NCBI RefSeq assembly: GCF_000971335.1 | Contig: NZ_JZJL01000012.1 | Span: 1-64,000 of the forward strand | Length of the DNA stretch: 64,000 nucleotides | Direction of reading: 5' to 3' | DNA from: Chromobacterium vaccinii | GTDB taxonomy: Bacteria; Pseudomonadota; Gammaproteobacteria; Burkholderiales; Chromobacteriaceae | Part shown: positions 15,634 to 22,655 of the stretch, in pieces | Numbering within the stretch: the first letter of the stretch is position 1 | How the letters are laid out: every line of letters begins with the position of its first letter | Made by a program: the position numbers and the translations under genes | The notes under the pieces: generated by a model | Database searches by the model: none | Told to the model about the DNA's origin: nothing | Seen by the model: only the letters and a program-made list of their open reading frames with translations

Positions 15634-16391
15634 CGATGAAGACCGAGTTTGCCCAAGACGCGCTGGCAGGGCGCGTGATCCTGATCACCGGCGCCTCCCA
15701 GGGCGTGGGGCGCGAAGCCGCGCTGGCCTTCGCCCGCCACGGCGCCACCGTGGTGCTGCTCTCGCGCAGCGTCAAGGGGCTGGAGAAGGTCTACGATGAA
15801 ATCGTGGCGGCCGGCGGGCCGGAGCCGGCGGCGGTGCCGCTGGACTTGCTGAACGCGGGCGAGAACGAATTCAACCAGCTGGCGCTGACCATCAAGCGCG
15901 AATTCGATCGTCTGGACGGCATCGTGCATTGCGCCTCGCATTTCTACGCATTGTCGCCGCTGAGCAACCAGACCATAGAAGAATGGATGAACCAGTACCG
16001 GATCAACACCGTGGCGCCGTTCGCGCTGACCCGCGCCTGCCTGCCGCTGCTGAAGGACGCGCCGGACGCGTCGGTACTGTTCGTCGGCGAACATCACGCG
16101 CTGCATCCGGCGGCCTACTGGGGTGGTTTCGGCGCGTCCAACGCCGGTTTGCCGTACCTGACCAAGGTGGCGGCCGACGAGTGGGAGATGCTGCCCAATC
16201 TACGCGTCAATCTGTTGCTGCCGGGGCCGGTCAATTCGCCGCAGCGCAACCGCACCCATCCGGGCGAGGACAAGAGCGAGCGCGCCGATCTGGCCGATCT
16301 GATGCCGCATTTCCTGTACTGGCTGGGCGGCGACAGCCGCGGCCGCAGCGGGGAAGTGGTGGAGCTGGACCTGCGCAAGCCGCGCGGCTGA
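15630..16391 (+). CDS. SDR-fold protein related to YciK, catalytic residues replaced
   Basis: Rossmann-fold protein of the short-chain dehydrogenase family, 253 aa, closest in overall pattern to YciK (LPLLKDAPDASVLF, RVNLLLPGPVNSPQRNR, WLGGDSRGRSGEV). The NADP-binding TGASQGVG motif (residues 20-27) is intact. The catalytic YxxxK is not: where YciK has NWGAYAASK this protein reads YWGGFGASN, so Tyr becomes Phe167 and Lys becomes Asn171, and the catalytic Ser position is Glu154. It may bind nucleotide without classical SDR catalysis. It overlaps hpnE by ATGA, so it is co-translated with the squalene genes. Confidence 0.88.
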   Translation: MTMKTEFAQDALAGRVILITGASQGVGREAALAFARHGATVVLLSRSVKGLEKVYDEIVAAGGPEPAAVPLDLLNAGENEFNQLALTIKREFDRLDGIVHCASHFYALSPLSNQTIEEWMNQYRINTVAPFALTRACLPLLKDAPDASVLFVGEHHALHPAAYWGGFGASNAGLPYLTKVAADEWEMLPNLRVNLLLPGPVNSPQRNRTHPGEDKSERADLADLMPHFLYWLGGDSRGRSGEVVELDLRKPRG

Positions 16392-16405
16392 AACGGGGAG
16401 AGGGC

Positions 16406-16939
16406 ATGAAGAGACTGCTGTTGTTGGCCTGCGCGCTGCTGCTGGGCGGCTGCAACTATGTGAACAGCGTGACCGGGCTGAGCAAGGATTCGGACAAGGC
16501 GATAGGCGCGGCCTGCCGCCAGACCGGCCGCTCGCTGGAAGAGTGCTACCAGCGCAATCCGAGCGCGGACAAGGCCTTCATCTACGCCGGCTGGCGCGAG
16601 ATGAACGAGTATATGGCCAAGAACAAGCTGGAAACGATGGAGCCGTTGCCCGAAGCCGCGGCGCAGCCGGCTTCCGGCCCGACGCCGGCGGTGGCCGGCA
16701 AGCGCGCGGCCAGCGGCTCCACCTCTTCGGCCGGGCAGACCGGTCTGCCCGATCTGATGAGCAGCGAAGAGGCCGACCGCGCCGCCAAGAACGATCCCCA
16801 GGTGGCGGCGGTGATGCGCGCGATACGCAACGGCCAGCCGGCCAAGCATTCATCGTCGGCGCCGCCCGAGGATCAGAAGCGCCTGCTCAACATCATCCAG
16901 CAACTGAACAAGTCCGACCCGGGCCGCAGCCCGGGCTGA
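16406..16939 (+). CDS. Predicted lipoprotein of unknown function
   Basis: 177 aa protein with a classical lipoprotein signal: MKRLLLLACALLLGGC, lipidated Cys at about residue 16. The mature part contains two further cysteines (AACRQTGRSLEECYQRN) that could form a disulfide, a low-complexity Ala/Pro/Ser linker (about residues 85-120), and a polar C-terminus. GGGGAGAGGGC precedes the ATG at 16406. It follows the SDR gene by 14 bases and precedes radA. I do not recognise a family. Confidence 0.75.
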   Translation: MKRLLLLACALLLGGCNYVNSVTGLSKDSDKAIGAACRQTGRSLEECYQRNPSADKAFIYAGWREMNEYMAKNKLETMEPLPEAAAQPASGPTPAVAGKRAASGSTSSAGQTGLPDLMSSEEADRAAKNDPQVAAVMRAIRNGQPAKHSSSAPPEDQKRLLNIIQQLNKSDPGRSPG

Positions 16940-17011
16940 AGCGTTTTTGACTGCCGGTTTCGCGCCGTCCTGCTATCCTTCCGCCTTTGATTCACCCTGA
17001 ATCCTTCCCTG

Positions 17012-18373
17012 ATGGCCAAGAACAAAACCGTATTCAGCTGCACCGAGTGCGGCGGACAATCGCCCAAGTGGCAGGGCCAGTGCCCGCATTGCAATGCCTG
17101 GAACACGCTGACAGAGGCGGTGGCCGCGCCGGCCGCGGCCGGTCCGCGCTTCCAGTCGTGGGCGGCCAACGTCACCAAGGTGCAGAAGCTGTCCGAGGTG
17201 CAAACCGAGGAAACCCCGCGCGATCCGTCCGGCATCGACGAACTGGACCGGGTGCTGGGCGGCGGCATCGTCCGCGGCGCGGTGGTGCTGATCGGCGGCG
17301 ACCCCGGCATCGGCAAGTCCACGCTGCTGTTGCAGGCGCTGTCGCAGATCGGCCAGAACCGCAAGGTGCTGTACGTGTCCGGCGAGGAATCGGCGCAGCA
17401 GATCGCGCTGCGCGCCTCAAGACTGGCGCTGGATACCAGCAGCGTCGACCTGCTGGCCGAGATCTGCATCGAAAACATCCTGGCCACGCTGAAGCGCGAA
17501 CAGCCCGAGGTGGTGGTGATCGACTCGATCCAGACGCTGTACACCGAGCAGGTGACTTCGGCGCCGGGCTCGGTGTCGCAGGTGCGCGAATGCGCGGCGC
17601 AGCTGACGCGGATGGCCAAGCAGAGCGGCATCACCGTGCTGCTGGTCGGCCACGTCACCAAAGAGGGCTCGCTGGCCGGCCCGCGCGTGCTGGAGCACAT
17701 GGTGGATACCGTGCTGTATTTCGAGGGCGATTCCCATTCCAGCTACCGGATGATACGCGCCATCAAGAACCGCTTCGGCGCGGTCAACGAGCTGGGCGTG
17801 TTCGCGATGACCGATCGCGGCTTGAAGGGCGTGTCCAACCCGTCGGCCATCTTCCTCTCATCGTACCGGGATGACGTCGCCGGATCCTGCGTGCTGGTGA
17901 CGCAGGAAGGCACGCGTCCGCTGCTGGTGGAGATCCAGGCGCTGGTGGACGATTGCCACGGCTTCCAGCCCAAGCGCCTCACCGTAGGCCTGGAGCAGAA
18001 CCGGCTGGCGATGCTGCTGGCGGTGCTGCACCGCCACGGCGGCGTGGCCTGCTTCGACCAGGATGTGTTTCTCAACGCGGTGGGCGGCGTCAAGATCAAC
18101 GAGCCGGCGGCCGACCTGGCCATCATCCTGGCCATGGTTTCGTCCTTGCGCAACAAGGCGCTGCCGGAGAAGCTGGTGGTGTTCGGCGAGGTGGGCCTGG
18201 CCGGCGAGGTGCGGCCGGTGACGCGCGGGCAGGAACGGCTGAAGGAAGCCGCCAAGCTGGGCTTCACCCGCGCCATCGTGCCCAGCGCCAACAAGCCGCG
18301 CCAGGAAATAGAAGGCCTGAAGGTATTGGCCGTGGACCGCCTGGACCAGGCGGTGGAATACTGCAGGGAGTAG
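17012..18373 (+). CDS. radA: DNA repair protein RadA
   Basis: RecA-like ATPase/helicase acting on recombination intermediates (branch migration). The 453 aa product has the N-terminal C4 zinc finger (CTECGGQSPKWQGQCPHC), Walker A GGDPGIGKST, the RadA-specific KNRFG motif (IKNRFGAVNELG), and a C-terminal Lon-protease-like domain (NAVGGVKINEPAADLAIILA, EVGLAGEVRPV). Length and domain order are standard. The sigma factor gene begins 4 bases after its stop. Confidence 0.96.
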   Translation: MAKNKTVFSCTECGGQSPKWQGQCPHCNAWNTLTEAVAAPAAAGPRFQSWAANVTKVQKLSEVQTEETPRDPSGIDELDRVLGGGIVRGAVVLIGGDPGIGKSTLLLQALSQIGQNRKVLYVSGEESAQQIALRASRLALDTSSVDLLAEICIENILATLKREQPEVVVIDSIQTLYTEQVTSAPGSVSQVRECAAQLTRMAKQSGITVLLVGHVTKEGSLAGPRVLEHMVDTVLYFEGDSHSSYRMIRAIKNRFGAVNELGVFAMTDRGLKGVSNPSAIFLSSYRDDVAGSCVLVTQEGTRPLLVEIQALVDDCHGFQPKRLTVGLEQNRLAMLLAVLHRHGGVACFDQDVFLNAVGGVKINEPAADLAIILAMVSSLRNKALPEKLVVFGEVGLAGEVRPVTRGQERLKEAAKLGFTRAIVPSANKPRQEIEGLKVLAVDRLDQAVEYCRE

Positions 18374-18377
18374 AGGC

Positions 18378-18938
18378 ATGGTGGATCCGCAAGCGATAGA
18401 GCAGGAACGTCCTTATCTGCTGCGTTACGCGCTGGCGCAGCTGCGCGAGCGCGACGCCGCAGAGGAGGCGGTGCAGGAGACGCTGCTGGCGGCGCTGGAG
18501 TCGCGGGATAATTTTTCGGGCAAGTCGACCCTGCGCACCTGGCTCACCTCCATTTTGCGTTTCAAACTGATCGACGCCTTGCGCCGCAAGGGCAAGGAAA
18601 AGCTGTTCGAATCGCTGGAGGATGAGTGCGACGATAGCGATTTCGACGGCTTGTTTACCCAGGATGGGCATTGGCGCGAGCCGATGCGCGCCTGGAGCGG
18701 GCCGGAGTCGCAGTTGGTTTCCAAGCAGTTCTGGCAGGTGTTCGAGGAGTGCTCCAAGGTGATGCCGCGCCGCACCGCGATGGTGTTCGCGATGCGCGAG
18801 GTGATGGGGATGGAGATCGCCGACATTTGTAACAATCTAGAGATCACCGCGACTAACTGTTCAGTGCTGCTGTACCGCGCGCGGATGAGCCTGCGCGAAT
18901 GTTTTTCAATACGCTGGAGCCGGGAGGACGAGCGATGA
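18378..18938 (+). CDS. ECF-type RNA polymerase sigma factor
   Basis: 186 aa sigma-70 family factor with region 2 (RYALAQLRERDAAEEAVQET, TLRTWLTSILRFKLIDALRR) and a C-terminal region 4 (MPRRTAMVFAMREVMGMEIADICNN, then LLYRARMSLRECF). There is no region 3. A 64 aa zinc-finger protein overlaps its stop by 4 bases and is the likely cognate anti-sigma factor. It is placed directly behind radA, probably by read-through. The regulon cannot be told from the sequence. Confidence 0.9.
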   Translation: MVDPQAIEQERPYLLRYALAQLRERDAAEEAVQETLLAALESRDNFSGKSTLRTWLTSILRFKLIDALRRKGKEKLFESLEDECDDSDFDGLFTQDGHWREPMRAWSGPESQLVSKQFWQVFEECSKVMPRRTAMVFAMREVMGMEIADICNNLEITATNCSVLLYRARMSLRECFSIRWSREDER

Positions 18939-19129
18939 AGTTGAGTTGCCGCGCGGCCAGCCGGCTGATATCCATTGGGATGGACCGCCCGCTGGGCATG
19001 GGGGAGTTGCTCAAGCTGAGAATGCATTTGGCGCTGTGCGGCAACTGCCGGCAGTTTTCGCGGCAGTTGGATGCGCTGCGGGACGCCGCGCGCCGGGCGG
19101 GCAGGGGAGATGACACGCCCGGCGATTAA
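18935..19129 (+). CDS. Small zinc-finger (zf-HC2-type) anti-sigma factor candidate
   Basis: 64 aa cytoplasmic protein with the HxxxCxxC zinc motif (MHLALCGNCRQFSRQL), the core of zinc-associated anti-sigma domains, preceded by a Cys (KLSC) that can complete the site. It has no membrane segment, so it would be a soluble ZAS-type regulator. Its ATG overlaps the sigma factor stop (ATGA), the usual arrangement of a sigma/anti-sigma pair. Too short for most gene finders but well supported by overlap and motif. Confidence 0.75.
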   Translation: MKLSCRAASRLISIGMDRPLGMGELLKLRMHLALCGNCRQFSRQLDALRDAARRAGRGDDTPGD

Positions 19130-19193
19130 TGCTTTTGACATTTTTGCGCGCGCTGGAGACACTGGGCCTTTCTTTTTTGGAAAGGCTTTTTTC

Positions 19194-20099
19194 ATGTCTG
19201 CGATTGCTGTTCTCGATGCATTGATGCGAACCCATGACGACCGCCCGGACGAGGCGATCGCGCAATTGCCCGCCTTGCTCGCCTCTCCGGGCCTCCCCGC
19301 CGCTTCGCTCTCGAGAGCGGCTTGGCTGGCCAACCACTTGCTGGGCGAAAAAAGGGGCGACTGGCGGGGCGCCTGGGCCCTGTTGAAGGCGATGCCGCTG
19401 GCCGATGCCGGTCCGGCGCTGCTGCGCCATTGCGTGGTGGCCGCCACGCTGGCCGGCGACGCTTTGGCGGCCTGGCGCCTGGAGCGGCAATGCCTGGCGG
19501 GAGGCGCGAGCGCCGACGGCGCCCGCCTCGCGATCCGGCTTGGGGTGCTGCTCGGCGCGTTGGGCGGCGCCCCGTTGCGGGAATCGCTGACCGAGTTCGC
19601 TGTCCTGCAAGCGGCTTTGGAGCTGGGCGAGGCTGGCGAGACCGATGCCGCGCTGGCGGCGCTGGTCAACAATATCGTGTCGGCCTTCCTGGACAGAAAC
19701 GAGCTTGATGTTCGAGATCCGTTCTGCGAGGAGACGCTGTTCAGCGGCGCGCGGATCGCCAGGCTGCTATGGGGCAGGGCGGGAAACTGGGTCAACCACG
19801 AGCGGGCGGAATACCTGCTGGCGCTGACGGCTAACCGTTTCGAGCGCTGGCCGGATGGCTTGCTGGCCGCCGACGCGGGGCTGGCCTTGATCGCGGCCAA
19901 TGGCGAGGAGGAGGTGGACCGCGCTTTCCTGTTGCTGGAGAGGGCGCGGGCGCTGGGCGGATCGGGCCGCCAGGCTGAGGCGGAAGCGGCTTGTGCCGAG
20001 GCGCAGGCGTTGGCGGCCTCGTTCGATTCAGATCTGCGTCCGTGGTTCGACGACTGCGCGCGGCGGGCAAAAAGAGAGCCGGCTGTGGCCGGCTCGTGA
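19194..20099 (+). CDS. Helical-repeat (TPR-like) protein of unknown function
   Basis: 301 aa, Ala/Leu-rich and entirely helical, with repeating AWLANHLLGEKRGDWRGAWA and LERARALGGSGRQAEAEAAC blocks that look like degenerate tetratricopeptide repeats. No signal peptide or membrane helix. The ATG at 19194 is preceded by GGAAAGG. It is 64 bases downstream of the anti-sigma candidate on the same strand. Its final codons (EPAVAGS) lie inside a hairpin that serves as terminator for the opposite-strand gene. Function not recognised. Confidence 0.65.
   Translation: MSAIAVLDALMRTHDDRPDEAIAQLPALLASPGLPAASLSRAAWLANHLLGEKRGDWRGAWALLKAMPLADAGPALLRHCVVAATLAGDALAAWRLERQCLAGGASADGARLAIRLGVLLGALGGAPLRESLTEFAVLQAALELGEAGETDAALAALVNNIVSAFLDRNELDVRDPFCEETLFSGARIARLLWGRAGNWVNHERAEYLLALTANRFERWPDGLLAADAGLALIAANGEEEVDRAFLLLERARALGGSGRQAEAEAACAEAQALAASFDSDLRPWFDDCARRAKREPAVAGS
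20071..20095 (-). terminator. Terminator of the DUF2325 gene, inside the 3' end of the opposite gene
   Basis: Perfect 8-bp stem GAGCCGGC (20076-20083) and GCCGGCTC (20088-20095), loop TGTG. On the minus strand it is followed by TCTTTTT. It overlaps the last codons of the plus-strand helical-repeat gene. Confidence 0.7.
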
Positions 20100-20147
20100 A
20101 GCTACAAAGGTAAGAGCTTAGAGAAAAATCTTGCTGAAACAGACGCT

Positions 20148-20501
20148 TCAACGCTTGCGTTTGATCGGCTTGTCGCCGCCGCCGCGTTGCGGGCAAGCGG
20201 CGCAAGGCTGCTCGCACATGCCGGCGCCGGTCAGCGATTGCTTGAGGGCGCAGACCGAACGCCGACAGGCGATGAAGCGGATCTGTTGTTCGGCCGCCAG
20301 TTCGCGGAAATGGCGCATCACGTTGTGGCCGAGAAAATCGGTGAACAGGATCAGCAGGTCGGTGCCGGCGGGCAGGCGGTCCACCTTGCGTTGATGCGAG
20401 CTGTTGCGGCCGCTCAGGTGGCGGTGAATGGTGATGCCGTAGTTCTGCAGCACGTCGGGGATGTTGCCCAGGGTGTCGGCTCCAACCAGCATGGCGTTCA
20501 T
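20148..20501 (-). CDS. DUF2325 family protein, iron-regulated
   Basis: 117 aa protein recognisable as DUF2325: the N-terminal MLVGADTLGNIPDVLQNYGI segment, the central DLLILFTDFLGHNVMRHF and the following RFIACRRSVCALKQSL. The biochemical role of the family is not established. Cysteines near the C-terminus (CEQPCAACPQ) could bind metal. A perfect Fur-box core lies 31-45 bases upstream of the start, so transcription should be repressed by iron-loaded Fur. The gene is monocistronic with its own terminator. Confidence 0.82.
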   Translation of the reverse strand: MNAMLVGADTLGNIPDVLQNYGITIHRHLSGRNSSHQRKVDRLPAGTDLLILFTDFLGHNVMRHFRELAAEQQIRFIACRRSVCALKQSLTGAGMCEQPCAACPQRGGGDKPIKRKR

Positions 20502-20531
20502 CGTGACGTTCTCCTGTGTGAGTTTTGAAAA

Positions 20532-20546
20532 TGATAATAATTATCA
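20532..20546 (-). promoter_or_regulatory. Fur box upstream of the DUF2325 gene
   Basis: TGATAATAATTATCA is an exact match to the 7-1-7 Fur core TGATAATnATTATCA, and the symmetry extends to 19 bp (20530-20548, AATGATAA-TAA-TTATCATT). It lies 31 bases upstream of the DUF2325 start codon. The divergent binding-protein gene at 20762 is more than 200 bases away and may not be affected. Confidence 0.88.
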
Positions 20547-20761
20547 TTCGTAGAGTCAATCCTGTTTTTCAAGGTCTTTTTTCCACCGCTACCGAATGAT
20601 CCGATTCCGTCTGGCCATGCCTGGAGTGGAAGCCATGGCGCAAAGCATTGCGTGGAAAGGATTTTTTACGGATTTGGCCTGGCCGCCGGACGGCCATCGC
20701 CTATGGTGTAAGGAATGGTTTTTGCCCTTAGTGCCAGTGCGGCGGCGGAGCGGGAGGCGAT

Positions 20762-21553
20762 ATGACTTTGGCCGGTTGGAAAGGATGGGCGCTTTGCGCG
20801 CTGTTGCTATTGCCGCAGATTCCGGCGCTAGCGGGCGGCGAAGAGTGGGCGCGCATTCGGCGCGACGGCGCGTTGCAGATCGGTCTGGAAGGTACCTTTC
20901 CGCCCTATAGCCAATTGGCGAGCGGCCAGTTGCAGGGCTTCGAGGTGGACTTCGGCCGGGCGCTGGCCGCGCAGATGGGCGTGGCGGCGCGTTTTCAGAC
21001 CATGGTTTGGGATCATATGCTGGACAATCTGGCGGCTGGCCGGATGGATGTGGTGATCAACCAGGTGGTGGCGACGCCGGAACGCAGGAAGCGCTTCGAA
21101 TTTTCCATTCCCTACACTTACTCCGGGTTGCAGCTGGTGGTGCGCAAGCCGGATTTGCCGCGCTTCCATGGCGCCGGGGATCTGGCCGGCGCCCATGTCG
21201 GCGTCAGCGCGGGCACCAATTACGAGCAATGGCTGCGCGACAACGCGCCGCAGGCCCACATCCATCGTTACCCGGACGATCCGACGAAATACGACGGCCT
21301 GCGCCGCGGCGAGGTGGACGCCATCGTGATCAACCGGCTGGCGGCTTTCAACCTGGCGCAGAAAACGCAGGGCGAGCTGGCGCCCGCCGGCCGCATGCTG
21401 GCGCGCGAAGACGCCTGCGTGGTGCTGCGCAAAGGCAGTCCGCAGTTGCTGGCGGCGGTGAACCGGGCGATAGGCCACCTGCAGCGCGATGGCACCTTGC
21501 AGACGCTGTCGCGCAAGTGGTTCAAGGCCGACATCGTCAGCCGGCCGCAGTAG
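20762..21553 (+). CDS. Periplasmic amino-acid-type binding protein (orphan)
   Basis: 263 aa family 3 solute-binding protein with a signal peptide (GWKGWALCALLLLPQIPALAGG, cleavage about residue 24) and the standard motifs LQIGLEGTFPPYSQ, GFEVDFGRALAAQMG, MDVVINQVVATPERRKRF and DGTLQTLSRKWF. It resembles cystine-binding proteins. No permease or ATPase gene is adjacent, so it must share the importer at 10013-11457 or another one, or act as a sensor. Starts at ATG 20762 after GGGAGGCGAT. Confidence 0.87.
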   Translation: MTLAGWKGWALCALLLLPQIPALAGGEEWARIRRDGALQIGLEGTFPPYSQLASGQLQGFEVDFGRALAAQMGVAARFQTMVWDHMLDNLAAGRMDVVINQVVATPERRKRFEFSIPYTYSGLQLVVRKPDLPRFHGAGDLAGAHVGVSAGTNYEQWLRDNAPQAHIHRYPDDPTKYDGLRRGEVDAIVINRLAAFNLAQKTQGELAPAGRMLAREDACVVLRKGSPQLLAAVNRAIGHLQRDGTLQTLSRKWFKADIVSRPQ

Positions 21554-21588
21554 GCGGCCGGCCTGGGGACGCCGTCTTCTGGCCGAGT

Positions 21589-22551
21589 TCAGCCGTAGAT
21601 GTCCAACTGGCTGATCATGCCGGCCTGGCCATCCTCCTTGACGAATACGCCGGCGCGCCGCATCTGCGCCTGCGGGTCGGCGTCGCTTGAATTGGCGCGC
21701 ATCGTCAGCGGCGCGTCCACGCTGGGCAGCAGGATGGCGCCGATGCCGGCATCTTTCAGCGAACTCAGCTGATCCTTGCCGTCGCTGCCGCGGCCGGCCC
21801 AGATCTTGAGCTGGGCGAAGGCGGGATCGCTTTCGTCGATCACGCCGTCGTGGTTGCTGTCCAGCTTGGCCAGGTCGGCGAAGCCATTGCCGGACTGAGG
21901 CCCGAACAGCTCGCTGCCGTCATTGATCTTGCCGTCGCCGTTCTTGTCCAGAGCCAGCCAGCCGCCTTGGCTGGAGAAGGGCAGATTCACCATCTGGCCG
22001 TTGTTCTGCAGATCGAAGCTGACGCTGGCGCCATCCAGGCTGCCGGCGGCGCCGCCCAGATTGACCATCAGCGGATCGCAGCTTTTCTTGCCGCCGGACT
22101 GGTAGCTCTGGCTGCTGTGGTATTGGTAGCTGCTCTGCATCTGCATGTTCAGCGAGAATTGCAGCTGCCTGCCGTCCTGGGTGGTGATCTGGCCGTTGGC
22201 GGTGAAGCTCAGCTGCTGCTGTTGCTGGTAGTCGATGTCCTGCTGCGCGCTGACGGCGGGGTCGGGGATGGTGGAGAGCTGCGAATTCTCCGGCCGGAGC
22301 GGGAACAGGCGCAGCAGCTTGAAATGGACGCCGAAAGCCTTTTCCAGTATCGCCTCGATCAGGCTGTAGACCGCGTCCTTGTCGGAGCTCAGCTGGTCCA
22401 GCAGGCTGGCCTGCGTCGCCTGGCTGCTCAGCTGCACGTTGTCGGCGGAGCTCGGCTGCGGGGAAGTCACGGAGAGGGTCTGGGTGACGCTGAGGGATTG
22501 GCTCTGGCTGACGCTGCTGCCAAGGCTGACGGTGGCGGAGGCGATTTTCAT
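21589..22551 (-). CDS. EF-hand calcium-binding protein of unknown function
   Basis: 320 aa. The N-terminal ~100 residues are Ser/Gln/Thr-rich (SVSQSQSLSVTQTLSV), the middle contains a Gln-rich stretch (DYQQQQQLSF), and the C-terminal third has two calcium-binding loops, DKNGDGKINDGSELFG and DSNHDGVIDESDPAF. Such tandem loops followed by LKIWAGRGSDGKDQLSSLKD are seen in secreted RTX/VCBS-related proteins. No signal peptide is visible from the ATG at 22551, so any export would be signal-less. Its neighbours (binding protein, ubiB) do not suggest a role. Confidence 0.72.
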   Translation of the reverse strand: MKIASATVSLGSSVSQSQSLSVTQTLSVTSPQPSSADNVQLSSQATQASLLDQLSSDKDAVYSLIEAILEKAFGVHFKLLRLFPLRPENSQLSTIPDPAVSAQQDIDYQQQQQLSFTANGQITTQDGRQLQFSLNMQMQSSYQYHSSQSYQSGGKKSCDPLMVNLGGAAGSLDGASVSFDLQNNGQMVNLPFSSQGGWLALDKNGDGKINDGSELFGPQSGNGFADLAKLDSNHDGVIDESDPAFAQLKIWAGRGSDGKDQLSSLKDAGIGAILLPSVDAPLTMRANSSDADPQAQMRRAGVFVKEDGQAGMISQLDIYG

Positions 22552-22655
22552 GGCGGCGTCCCTTAAGGTGTACCCCCTCGCTATCGACCCGCCTCCGCCC
22601 GACTTGATGCCGCAGTTCCCCGTATTGCCAATGGTTCCGATGCTCGTACCAGTGG

